The notes under the pieces are model-generated. The model was not told the origin of the DNA, did not search any database, and was given only the letters and a program-made list of their open reading frames with translations. Positions 43,068 to 51,179 of a stretch of DNA of 64,000 nt are shown piece by piece. The number at the start of each line of letters is the position of its first letter. Within the stretch, counting starts at the first letter, position 1. The stretch comes from Bacillus pinisoli (GTDB taxonomy: Bacteria; Bacillota; Bacilli; Bacillales; SA4). The DNA is taken from the NCBI RefSeq assembly GCF_023036475.1, contig NZ_JAJQKI010000010.1:62001-126000 (forward strand). The letters are read 5' to 3'. The position numbers and the translations under genes were made by a program.

Positions 43068-43517
43068 ATGATTAGTCTTCAACATGGAGAGTTTATAGAA
43101 ACAACGGTTAAAGACCTTATTATCTCATCAGACAAGGTAGCCCATGTACAATTGGGGAATGGCCTAGAACATGCACTTTTAGTGCTGGTAAAGTCGGGGT
43201 ACTCAGCCATACCTGTTCTAGATCCTTCTTATCACTTGCATGGTCTAATCAGTACCTCCCTCATTTTAGATACAACCTTAGGGTTAGAGCGTATTGAATT
43301 TGAACGTTTAGAGAAGATGAAAGTCGAAGAAGTGATGAACACTGACGTCCCTCGACTGAACATAAAAGATTCTTTTTCTAAAGCTTTAGACCTTGTCATT
43401 AATCATCCTTTTGTCTGTGTGGAAAATGATGAAGGGGTGTTTGAAGGCATCTTAACGAGACGAGTAATTTTAAAAAAGTTAAATGCGGTTATAAAGAAAA
43501 ATACACATAAAAAGTAG
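43068..43517 (+). CDS. darB: CBS-domain c-di-AMP-binding protein DarB (YkuL/CbpB)
   Basis: A 149-residue protein of two CBS motifs ('VAHVQLGNGLEHALLVLVKSGYSAIPVLDPSYHLHGLISTSLIL' and 'EEVMNTDVPRLNIKDSFSKALDLVINHPFVCVENDEGVFEGILTRRVILK'). The B. subtilis orthologue DarB (formerly YkuL) binds c-di-AMP and, when free of it, stimulates the (p)ppGpp synthetase Rel and pyruvate carboxylase. Position between ykuK and ccpC supports orthology. AAGGGGA precedes the ATG. Confidence 0.9.
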   Translation: MISLQHGEFIETTVKDLIISSDKVAHVQLGNGLEHALLVLVKSGYSAIPVLDPSYHLHGLISTSLILDTTLGLERIEFERLEKMKVEEVMNTDVPRLNIKDSFSKALDLVINHPFVCVENDEGVFEGILTRRVILKKLNAVIKKNTHKK

Positions 43518-43577
43518 GGGTGTTGGCCGTCTCCGGTCAGCCCTTTTCCAATTCATCTACTTGTAGGGGGGATAGAG

Positions 43578-45089
43578 ATGGCTCTGGCTGTTAAGCGATT
43601 ACTACATAATGATAAACCCAAAAAGACGAATAGACCTTTTGTATTAGCTGCTGTAATGCTTGCTATGTTTATGGCTGCGATAGAGGCTACAATAGTCTCC
43701 ACGGCTATGCCAGCTATTGCTGCAGACTTAGGGAACTTTTCCCTATACAGCTGGGTGTTCTCTTCCTATTTACTAATGAATGCTGTGACAGTCCTAATTT
43801 ATGGTAAGCTGTCAGATCTTTTTGGAAGAAAACCAATACTTAATGTGGGAATTATCATCTTTTTAGTTGGTTCTATTCTATGTGGATTTGCGACCTCAAT
43901 GGAAATGTTAATTGTATTTCGGTTTATCCAAGGGTTTGGTGCGGGTGCAGTCATGCCAATTGCATCAACAATCGTTGGTGATATGTATACAAAAGAAGAA
44001 AGAGCAAAAATACAAGGGTACCTCTCAAGTGTGTGGGGAATTTCCGCCATATTAGGTCCGGCTATTGGTGGGTTACTCGTTCAATTTGCGAACTGGAAGT
44101 ATGTATTCTGGCTTAATGTTCCTCTTGGCTTATTGGCAATGGGAGTACTAACTCTATATCTTCATGAAGGTATTGAGAAAAAGAAGCATAAAATCGATTA
44201 TGCTGGAGCCATCCTGTTATTAATCGGAGTAAGTGCACTGATGGTTGTCTTGGTGGAAGGTGGAGTTAAATGGGAGTGGATGTCTAGTCCTATCCTATTC
44301 CTATCTGGACTCTCAATCCTGATGATTATTCTCTTCTACCTGCAGGAGAAACGAGCTAAAGACCCTATGATGCCATTTTCAATTTGGAAAGAAAAGTCCA
44401 TCCTCATAGCCAATTTAGCATCTTTAACAACAGGTGTTATGCTGATAGGTATTTCAAGCTTTTTACCTGCATTTGTACAAGGAGTAATGGAACGTTCTCC
44501 CATTATAGCAGGATTTACATTAACCACCATGTCAATAGGTTGGCCAATTGCGGCCACCATTGCAGGCCGTTTATTGCTTAAGATCGGTTTTAGAACTACA
44601 TCCATAATAGGTGGCATTAGCTTAATACTAGGAGCAATTATCTTTACGATGATGACCCCTGCATCCGGACCAATTTGGGCTGCATTTGCTTCCTTCTTAG
44701 TTGGTGTTGGAATGGGTTTCACAACCACATCGTTTATTGTATCAATTCAAAGTACTGTTGAGTGGAAACAAAGGGGAATTGCCACTGCTGCTAATATGTT
44801 TATGAGAACTCTTGGAAGTACCATAGGTGCAGCTTTACTCGGAGGTATTTTAAACAGCCGATTATTAGATTATATACAGTCTAGAGGATTGAACGAAAAT
44901 GTTAATGTCGACACTACTAATATATTGCTAAATGAAGAGCAACGTAATCAACTTTCCGACTCAGTTCGAACGGTACTGCAAGAAGGTTTAACCGTTTCAT
45001 TGAATAGTGTGTATTGGGTGGTTCTCTTATTTGCCGTAATTAGTTTTATACTCGTATTATTCTTACCGAAGCACGAGAAAAGTAAATAG
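43578..45089 (+). CDS. MFS multidrug exporter, DHA2 (14-TM) family
   Basis: A 503-residue transporter with about 14 helices. Motif C 'GISAILGPAIGGLL', motif A 'YGKLSDLFGRKPIL' and the N-terminal 'AAIEATIVSTAMPAI' (motif D1 acid) mark the drug:H+ antiporter-2 (EmrB/QacA) branch. No TetR regulator is adjacent. AGGGGGGAT precedes the ATG; a terminator follows. The substrate cannot be predicted. Confidence 0.88.
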   Translation: MALAVKRLLHNDKPKKTNRPFVLAAVMLAMFMAAIEATIVSTAMPAIAADLGNFSLYSWVFSSYLLMNAVTVLIYGKLSDLFGRKPILNVGIIIFLVGSILCGFATSMEMLIVFRFIQGFGAGAVMPIASTIVGDMYTKEERAKIQGYLSSVWGISAILGPAIGGLLVQFANWKYVFWLNVPLGLLAMGVLTLYLHEGIEKKKHKIDYAGAILLLIGVSALMVVLVEGGVKWEWMSSPILFLSGLSILMIILFYLQEKRAKDPMMPFSIWKEKSILIANLASLTTGVMLIGISSFLPAFVQGVMERSPIIAGFTLTTMSIGWPIAATIAGRLLLKIGFRTTSIIGGISLILGAIIFTMMTPASGPIWAAFASFLVGVGMGFTTTSFIVSIQSTVEWKQRGIATAANMFMRTLGSTIGAALLGGILNSRLLDYIQSRGLNENVNVDTTNILLNEEQRNQLSDSVRTVLQEGLTVSLNSVYWVVLLFAVISFILVLFLPKHEKSK

Positions 45090-45123
45090 GAAAAGGACTT
45101 GAGACCTCCTCAAGTCCTTTTAT
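45090..45123. terminator. Terminator between MFS and VOC genes
   Basis: AAAAGGACTTGAG pairs with CTCAAGTCCTTTT around ACCTC; T-runs on both strands. Confidence 0.85.
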
Positions 45124-45130
45124 AATCTAA

Positions 45131-45511
45131 TCATAAAGATCCCGAAATTTTTTCTAAAAACTCGATTCTATTTCCAAAAGGATCATGAAACGTAAACCTT
45201 AGGACGGATGGAATAGGCTTCTCGTCATATGTTTCAACTCCGGATTGTTCCAGATACCTTCTTACTTCCAACAAATCTTCTACACGAAAGGCAGGATGAC
45301 GTTTACTTTTATATGAACTCATCTCTTCAGTTCCAATATGAAGCTCGATATCACCAGCGGTATACCAAAGGCCACCACTTGATTTCAGAGAATCAGGCTT
45401 CTCAATTTCAGTAAAACCAAGTAAATCAGTATAAAAACCCCTTGCTTCGTCCTCCTTTCCAAAAGGGATGCATATTTGGACATGGTCTAGCTTTTGGATA
45501 TTGATTTTCAT
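45131..45511 (-). CDS. Glyoxalase/VOC-fold protein
   Basis: A 126-residue single-domain VOC protein. 'KLDHVQICIPFGKEDEARGFYTDLLGFTEIEKP', 'SSGGLWYTAGDIELHIGTE', 'HPAFRVEDL' and 'FTFHDPFGNRIEFLE' give a His/His/Glu metal set expected of this fold. Ligand class ranges from glyoxalase to antibiotic binding, so the activity is open. AGGAGCG precedes two tandem ATG codons (45514 and 45511); the second has the better spacing. It is 12 bp from the TSUP gene and is probably cotranscribed. Confidence 0.82.
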   Translation of the reverse strand: MKINIQKLDHVQICIPFGKEDEARGFYTDLLGFTEIEKPDSLKSSGGLWYTAGDIELHIGTEEMSSYKSKRHPAFRVEDLLEVRRYLEQSGVETYDEKPIPSVLRFTFHDPFGNRIEFLEKISGSL

Positions 45512-45522
45512 CATACACGCTC

Positions 45523-46257
45523 CTAAAAAACAAGATTAATAGACAATTGAATGATTAATAAAACAGTAATGGCTCTTAAAATGAGTTGAAGATGTTTAGA
45601 GGAAAGCCTACTTGCAAGTCTTACGGATACTTGGGCTCCTATGATTGAGCCGATCACTAGGCTTAGTGATACTTTCCAATCTAAATGACCAGCAATTAAA
45701 TAAGTACTAAAGGCTCCTAGACAACTAAGAAAAGTGACAATTCTAGCTAGGGCCATAGAGGATAGATAGGAAAAGCCATTATAAAGATAGGTGTACATTT
45801 GGAGTGTTCCTTGCCCTGGACCAAACATACCATCATACATTCCGATACTAAAAATGATAGGAAAAACCTTCTTAGGAATGTCTTGTTCTATTCGATTGAC
45901 TTCTTTAGGCTTTTTTACAAAGCTTAAACAGAGAGCAAAGATTAATAAGAATATCGCAACACTCAGCATGGTGTCTTCTGTAAGGGAGCTTGCAATTAAT
46001 CCTCCTGTAATCCCGCCAACTAAGCCGAATGGTGCTACTACTATGGCCGTTTTTAATTTAATATTCCTATTTTTTAATAATACAAGAAAACTAGACAATG
46101 AGCTGATTGTATTAGAAAACTTATTTGCGGCAATAGCCGAATGAATAGGGACCCCTAGAAGCAACATACAGGGTAAACTAATTAATCCCCCGCCTCCTGC
46201 TAATGTTCCAATAAATGTACCAAAAAAGCCAATGATGATGAATAACAAAATCTCCAT
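45523..46257 (-). CDS. TSUP (TauE/SafE) family membrane exporter
   Basis: A 244-residue protein with eight predicted helices in two TSUP halves: 'FFGTFIGTLAGGGGLISLPCMLLLGVPIHSAIAANKFSNTISSLSS' and 'YDGMFGPGQGTLQMYTYLYNGFSYLSSMALARIVTF'. Family members move sulfite, sulfoacetate or other organic anions. The ATG at 46257 follows GGGTGGG; the longer frame to 46284 lacks support. It is divergent from ccpC, so the shared 141-bp region may carry regulation by CcpC. Confidence 0.85.
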   Translation of the reverse strand: MEILLFIIIGFFGTFIGTLAGGGGLISLPCMLLLGVPIHSAIAANKFSNTISSLSSFLVLLKNRNIKLKTAIVVAPFGLVGGITGGLIASSLTEDTMLSVAIFLLIFALCLSFVKKPKEVNRIEQDIPKKVFPIIFSIGMYDGMFGPGQGTLQMYTYLYNGFSYLSSMALARIVTFLSCLGAFSTYLIAGHLDWKVSLSLVIGSIIGAQVSVRLASRLSSKHLQLILRAITVLLIIQLSINLVF

Positions 46258-46334
46258 GCAACCCACCCGCCTTTTAACAACCAATTTATGGTAAATTTAC
46301 TTTCACTTATTATTTTACTTAAAAGATAGTGATA

Positions 46335-46378
46335 ATGAAATTTCATTATTTTTAACTTATAATATAATAAAAACTTAT
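46335..46378 (+). promoter_or_regulatory. ccpC promoter with CcpC dyad
   Basis: ATGAAA (46335-46340) and TATAAT (46358-46363) are spaced by 17 bp. The dyad ATAA-N7-TTAT, the CcpC operator form known from citB and citZ, occurs exactly at 46364-46378, just after the -10, so autorepression by roadblock is plausible. A perfect 18-bp palindrome ATAATGAAATTTCATTAT (46332-46349) overlaps the -35. Confidence 0.65.
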
Positions 46379-46398
46379 CACTGAAACGAGGATGTAAG

Positions 46399-47268
46399 AT
46401 GCAAACGTCAGAATCAAGATTGCTAGTCACTTTAGCAGAGGAAATGAATATGCGAAAAGCTGCTGAAAAGCTGTTTGTATCACAACCGGCACTAAGTCAA
46501 AGACTGCAGACTATTGAAAAAGGTTGGGACACGCAAATTTTTATCCGCTCTCAAAAAGGGTTAACGGTGACACCGGCAGGAGAGAAAATCATTGAATATG
46601 CAAAAGAGGTTGTTCAAAAAGAAGAAAAAGTAAAAGAGGAAATTCACTCATTAAACACGATGGTACATGGAACGTTAAAATTAGCGGTTGCCTCAATAAT
46701 TGGACAACATTGGCTTCCCAATGTATTAAAGCAGTTTGTACAAAAATATCCTCATGCAAAGATCTCGTTGATTACAGGCTGGAGCAGTGAAATTTTGAGG
46801 CATTTATACGAAGGACAAGTACATGTTGGAATCATTAGAGGGACACCTGATTGGAAAGGAGTAAAACACCATATCCTAGCAGATTCTCTCTACTTAGTAG
46901 ACACAGAAATTAATAATCTAGATGAGTTAAGAACAACAGAACGACCGTTTATACAATTTAAAAGTGATTCAACCTATTACCAAGAAATACAGGATTGGTG
47001 GCATCGTCAATTCGACCATCCACCAAAACGGACCATTGTCGTTGATCAAATTGAAACGTGTAAGCAAATGGCCTTTCATGGAATAGGATATGCGATACTA
47101 CCATCGATTACCTTCCATGAGAATGATCCCGCTGTTTATAAGATACCCTTATTTGATGAAACGGGTCAGCCTGCAAAGCGAGATACTTGGCTATTAGGAT
47201 ATGAATCAGCTTTTCAATTAAAGCAAGTAGAAGCATTTATGAAAATCATTAATGAAGATGTAAAATAA
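46399..47268 (+). CDS. ccpC: LysR-type catabolite control protein CcpC
   Basis: A 289-residue LysR regulator. The helix-turn-helix is 'NMRKAAEKLFVSQPALSQRLQTIEKGWDTQIFIRSQKGLTVTPAG' near residue 20, followed by a periplasmic-binding-like effector domain ('LKLAVASIIGQHWLPNVLKQFVQKYPHAKISLITGWSSEILRHLYEGQVHVGIIRG'). In B. subtilis CcpC represses aconitase and citrate synthase and senses citrate. The order ykuL-ccpC-dapH supports orthology, with the MFS, VOC and TSUP genes inserted between. GAGGATGTAAG precedes the ATG. Confidence 0.92.
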   Translation: MQTSESRLLVTLAEEMNMRKAAEKLFVSQPALSQRLQTIEKGWDTQIFIRSQKGLTVTPAGEKIIEYAKEVVQKEEKVKEEIHSLNTMVHGTLKLAVASIIGQHWLPNVLKQFVQKYPHAKISLITGWSSEILRHLYEGQVHVGIIRGTPDWKGVKHHILADSLYLVDTEINNLDELRTTERPFIQFKSDSTYYQEIQDWWHRQFDHPPKRTIVVDQIETCKQMAFHGIGYAILPSITFHENDPAVYKIPLFDETGQPAKRDTWLLGYESAFQLKQVEAFMKIINEDVK

Positions 47269-47364
47269 TAAGTAAAGACTAAAGTTATTTGCTTGTCTTC
47301 TGTTCATGTCTTTGATACAGTAAAGGAATGAAAAATCTATATTTTCACAAGGAGGACATACATA

Positions 47365-48075
47365 ATGAAAATGATGGATGCTAACGAAATCATTACTTTT
47401 ATCCAAAAAAGCGAAAAGAAAACTCCAGTTAAGGTCTATGTAAAAGGTAACCTAGAAGGTATTGACTGGGGAGCAAATACAAAATCATTTGTTACAGGGA
47501 ATACAGGTGTTTTATTCGGAGAATGGAGTGAAATCCAATCTGTTCTTGAAAATTATGGTGGCCAGCTTGAGGACTACGTAGTTGAAAATGACCGTCGTAA
47601 CTCTGCTATCCCTTTACTTGACTTAAAAGGTATTAAAGCACGTATTGAGCCAGGTGCTATTATCCGTGACCAGGTTGAAATTGGTGATAATGCTGTTATT
47701 ATGATGGGTGCTTTAATTAATATTGGGGCTGTTGTAGGAGAAGGCACAATGATTGACATGGGTGTTGTGCTAGGAGGACGTGCAACGGTAGGAAAGAATT
47801 GTCACATTGGAGCAGGTTCCGTTCTTGCAGGTGTAATTGAGCCGCCTTCAGCAAAGCCAGTTGTCGTAGAAGATGACGTAGTAGTTGGGGCTAACGCAGT
47901 TATTCTTGAAGGAATTACAGTAGGTAAAGGTGCCGTTGTTGCGGCAGGTGCGATCGTTATTGAAGATGTACCACCATACACAGTAGTAGCTGGGACTCCT
48001 GCTAAAGTAATTAAGCAAATTGATGAAAAAACAAAATCTAAAACTGAAATTAAGCAAGAGTTAAGACAATTATAA
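47365..48075 (+). CDS. dapH: Tetrahydrodipicolinate N-acetyltransferase DapH
   Basis: A 236-residue left-handed beta-helix acyltransferase that acetylates tetrahydrodipicolinate. An alpha/beta N-terminal domain ('[31 protein letters not shown]') is followed by hexapeptide repeats ('[84 protein letters not shown]'). This enzyme starts the acetylase branch used by PatA and YkuR. AAGGAGGACATACATA precedes the ATG. Confidence 0.95.
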   Translation: MKMMDANEIITFIQKSEKKTPVKVYVKGNLEGIDWGANTKSFVTGNTGVLFGEWSEIQSVLENYGGQLEDYVVENDRRNSAIPLLDLKGIKARIEPGAIIRDQVEIGDNAVIMMGALINIGAVVGEGTMIDMGVVLGGRATVGKNCHIGAGSVLAGVIEPPSAKPVVVEDDVVVGANAVILEGITVGKGAVVAAGAIVIEDVPPYTVVAGTPAKVIKQIDEKTKSKTEIKQELRQL

Positions 48076-48089
48076 TAAAAACCAACACT

Positions 48090-48115
48090 AGCGCGGAAAT
48101 GCTCCGCGCTTTATC
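48090..48115 (+). terminator. Terminator between dapH and ykuR
   Basis: AGCGCGGA and TCCGCGCT pair around AATGC, followed by TTATC; the short T-run suggests partial readthrough to ykuR. Confidence 0.65.
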
Positions 48116-48272
48116 TATATAAAAAAGCACCCATATTCTTAACTGTAAGTATGTTCTGAGGCCAGCTTTTCACTATGAGTTGCTCCGGAAAATACACAGA
48201 TACATAGTATGTAAGCGAGCCTATCTAAGGTAATATAGGTGTAAGATCCAATCCAATAAAGGGGAAGTATAA

Positions 48273-49403
48273 ATGAACGCATATCAACCTTTTATAGATA
48301 TTCGAAGAGAGCTACATAAGATCCCTGAATTAGGGTATCAAGAATTTAAGACCCAAGCCTTTTTACTCGACTATCTGCAAACTTTACCATCAGAAAGACT
48401 AGAGATTAAACCATGGAAAACAGGAATCTTTGTCAAAGTACATGGATCAGACCCAAGTCAGATTATCGGTTATCGGACTGATATTGACGGGCTTCCTATT
48501 GGAGAAGAAACGAATCTTCCTTTTCGTTCCTCCCATGAAGGATATATGCATGCCTGTGGCCATGACCTTCATATGAGTATTGCATTAGGTATTTTAACAG
48601 AGTTGACCAAGCATCCAATTAAAGATGACGTTCTATTTATGTTTCAGCCAGCAGAAGAAGGTCCAGGTGGGGCCGCTCCAATGATACAGAGTGATATTTT
48701 CAAGGAGTGGAAACCTAGCTATATAATAGGCTTACATATTGCGCCGGAACATCCAGTTGGTACGGTTGCCACGAAAGAAGGTCTATTATTTGCTAATACC
48801 TCTGAGCTTTTTATTGATTTGACGGGTAAAGGTGGACATGCAGCATTTCCACACAAGACGAATGATATGGTTGTGGCAGCTTGCTCATTAGTTACACAGC
48901 TTCAATCGATCGTTTCTCGTAATGTAGATCCACTTGATAGTGCAGTTATCACAATTGGTAAAATTACAGGTGGTACTGTTCAAAATATTATTGCAGAAAA
49001 GACTAGACTAGAGGGGACAATTCGCACGTTATCTGTAGAATCCATGAAGAAAGTAAAAGAACGGATTCAGGCTATGGTTCATGGTATTGAAGTAGGATAT
49101 AGTTGCAAAGCAAATATAGATTACGGATCCATGTATCATCAGGTCTATAATCATCATGAAATCACAAGGGAATTTATGGATTTTGTTAGTGATCATACGA
49201 ATGCTAATCTCGTAGAGTGTAAAGAAGCCATGACTGGAGAAGACTTCGGCTATATGATAGAAGAGATCCCTGGATTTATGTTTTGGCTTGGAGTAGATTC
49301 AGAATACGGCTTACATCACTCAAAACTCTCCCCAAAAGAAGAGGCGATCGGTACGGCAATTGATGTCGTGACAAGTTACTTAAGATGGAAAGCTTCTAAA
49401 TAA
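48273..49403 (+). CDS. ykuR: N-acetyl-diaminopimelate deacetylase
   Basis: A 376-residue M20-type amidohydrolase that removes acetate from N-acetyl-LL-DAP. '[13 protein letters not shown]', '[11 protein letters not shown]' (metal-binding Cys/His), '[16 protein letters not shown]', '[16 protein letters not shown]' and '[21 protein letters not shown]' are in place. It matches B. subtilis YkuR (also called DapL) and follows dapH. GGGGAAG precedes the ATG. With patA, dapH and ykuR all present, the acetylase route is complete in this window. Confidence 0.92.
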   Translation: MNAYQPFIDIRRELHKIPELGYQEFKTQAFLLDYLQTLPSERLEIKPWKTGIFVKVHGSDPSQIIGYRTDIDGLPIGEETNLPFRSSHEGYMHACGHDLHMSIALGILTELTKHPIKDDVLFMFQPAEEGPGGAAPMIQSDIFKEWKPSYIIGLHIAPEHPVGTVATKEGLLFANTSELFIDLTGKGGHAAFPHKTNDMVVAACSLVTQLQSIVSRNVDPLDSAVITIGKITGGTVQNIIAEKTRLEGTIRTLSVESMKKVKERIQAMVHGIEVGYSCKANIDYGSMYHQVYNHHEITREFMDFVSDHTNANLVECKEAMTGEDFGYMIEEIPGFMFWLGVDSEYGLHHSKLSPKEEAIGTAIDVVTSYLRWKASK

Positions 49404-49563
49404 TACCAAAGGCCCAGTATGGGTCTTTTTTGCGTTCTTTTCTATATAAATTATTAAATGAAAGGAAATCAAACACGGGTTACCTAACAACATAAAAAAC
49501 TTCATCTGCTTAGAATAAATTTCTAGAAAATGTTGCACATTACTCTTGAGGAGGTGGATGGAA

Positions 49564-49809
49564 ATGGCTCGTATTGGTATTGAACAATCATTAACCGATG
49601 TAAGACAAGCTTTAGAAGGTAAAGGATATGATATCGTAGATTTACGTAATGAAAACGATGCAAAGGGCTGTGACTGCTGTGTGGTAACTGGTCAAGATTC
49701 AAATATTATGGGAATCAGCAATACAGTTACAGCAGGAGCTGTTATTGAAGCTTCTGGTTTATCAGCAGAAGAAATTGCTGAAAAAGTGGAACAAAAACTA
49801 AATCGTTAA
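49564..49809 (+). CDS. ykuS: UPF0180 family protein YkuS
   Basis: An 81-residue protein starting at the ATG at 49564, 9 nt after the GGAGG of AGGAGGTGG; the longer TTG start at 49546 overlaps that site. '[79 protein letters not shown]' matches UPF0180/YkuS, with a CDCC cysteine group. Function unknown. Confidence 0.9.
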   Translation: MARIGIEQSLTDVRQALEGKGYDIVDLRNENDAKGCDCCVVTGQDSNIMGISNTVTAGAVIEASGLSAEEIAEKVEQKLNR

Positions 49810-49816
49810 ACAGAGT

Positions 49817-49848
49817 GGAACAGCCTTATTCAGCTGTTCCTATTTTTT
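49817..49848 (+). terminator. Terminator after ykuS
   Basis: GGAACAGC and GCTGTTCC pair around CTTATTCA, followed by TATTTTTT. Confidence 0.85.
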
Positions 49849-49849
49849 A

Positions 49850-49899
49850 GGCTCTTTTCTAAAACTTTATTGCCTTATAGACTACTTTCGAAAAGAGCC
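49850..49899. repeat. Minimal 50-bp copy F of the GGCTCTTTTC element
   Basis: GGCTCTTTTCTAAAACTTTA at the left and, read inward, GGCTCTTTTCGAAAGTAGTC at the right share the first ten bases (GGCTCTTTTC/GAAAAGAGCC). The interior is nearly all deleted. No clean duplication flanks it. Confidence 0.65.
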
Positions 49900-49907
49900 T
49901 TTTCTAA

Positions 49908-49937
49908 ACAAAAAAACTAGGTCAACAAGACCTAGTT
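49908..49937 (-). terminator. Terminator of ykuT
   Basis: On the minus strand AAAACTAGGTC pairs with GACCTAGTTTT around TTGTT and continues into a T-run. Confidence 0.85.
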
Positions 49938-50777
49938 TTGTGTTTCTGGTGATTTCCCAATAAATACTTGATGAGGGAATGGGATTTCAATTCCGTTTTC
50001 ATCAAGAGCCTCCTTCAAGGCTTTTCTTAGTTTTCTTTCTACGGCCCATTGAGCCATATTTTCTGTTTTGGCAAGAATACGAATGACTACATCAGATGAA
50101 CCAAGTGATTGAACGCCTAGCACATTTGGACCTTCTTTGATACTGTCATCTTCCGCCGCAATTCGATTACAAGCTTCTTGTAAAACCTCAATTGCACGGT
50201 CTATATCATCGCTATATGATATGCCAATATCCACTAAAGCTCTCATATTTCCTCTTGAATGGTTACTTAAGCTAGAAATCTGTCTGTTTGGCAAGTAGTG
50301 AAGGGTTCCATCAAAACCTCTGATCTGAGTTGTCCGTAGTCCCACGGATTCTACAATCCCTGAAAAACCAGCCGTTGTTACATAATCATCAACATCAATT
50401 TGTTTTTCCAGTAGTAAGAAGAAACCAGTCACGACATCACTAACTAAACCTTGTGCACCAAAGCCAATCGCTAACCCTACAACACCAGCTCCAGCTATTA
50501 GTGCTTTTGCATCATAGTCAAAGATCTCAAACACCATCACAATAAAGATAAAGATGAGAATATAAGAGAAGAGGTTTAACGATAAACTCTCTAGTGTCTT
50601 TGAACGGCCTACTGATATATTCTCTTTTTCAGTAATCTTCTTAAAAGAACGTTTTATTAAAGTCGATCCGACACCTTTCACGATGAAAAAGACAATAATA
50701 ATTCCGATTAATTTTAATATAATTGTTCCAGCTCCCACCATAAGATCTGTCCAATTAAAGTTGCTAAATAAATCCAT
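49932..50777 (-). CDS. ykuT: Small-conductance mechanosensitive channel YkuT (MscS family)
   Basis: A 281-residue MscS channel. Two to three N-terminal helices precede the pore helix 'ALIAGAGVVGLAIGFGAQGLVSDVVTGFFLLLEKQIDVDDYV', followed by the beta domain 'GIVESVGLRTTQIRGFDGTLHYLPNRQISSLSNHSRG' and a cytosolic domain ending in 'GIEIPFPHQVFIG'. It releases osmolytes on hypo-osmotic shock. The ATG at 50777 follows AAAGGAATGG, and an upstream ATG at 50801 precedes that site. Position after ykuS fits B. subtilis. Confidence 0.93.
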   Translation of the reverse strand: MDLFSNFNWTDLMVGAGTIILKLIGIIIVFFIVKGVGSTLIKRSFKKITEKENISVGRSKTLESLSLNLFSYILIFIFIVMVFEIFDYDAKALIAGAGVVGLAIGFGAQGLVSDVVTGFFLLLEKQIDVDDYVTTAGFSGIVESVGLRTTQIRGFDGTLHYLPNRQISSLSNHSRGNMRALVDIGISYSDDIDRAIEVLQEACNRIAAEDDSIKEGPNVLGVQSLGSSDVVIRILAKTENMAQWAVERKLRKALKEALDENGIEIPFPHQVFIGKSPETQN

Positions 50778-50801
50778 TATTCCATTCCTTTCCTTGTCCA
50801 A

Positions 50802-51179
50802 TAGTATAAAAGTTTATGACAATAAGTACTTTCTCTATATTCCCGTATTTCGGTTAATTAAACTTACTCTGATAAACTTCTATTCATTTATTGTAACATA
50901 ATCAGTTATTCATACTTAAAATTCACATTCCTTAATAAAAAGTTCACAAATTACTGGAAATTTACTTCGAAATCCGATATATTTTTAGTATTGTTCTGTT
51001 TTTTTTGTATTTATAGAAAATTTAAAGAAATGAATTGGAGTATAGCATTAGGACATACGTGATCATGTTTAGGTGTATAGATCCAAGAAGTGACTTTATA
51101 TGCATCTAAATAATTAAACGCAGCTCTTGGTCTTTGCTACTCTATTTTTGTTTCAGTTTTACTAAGGAGGGTTAACATA
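50802..51179. other. Divergent region between ykuT and yknU
   Basis: About 380 bp without a gene. AT-rich; it must hold the promoters of both genes but I could not single out a convincing -35/-10 pair. AAGGAGG at 51164-51170 is the yknU ribosome site. Confidence 0.5.
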
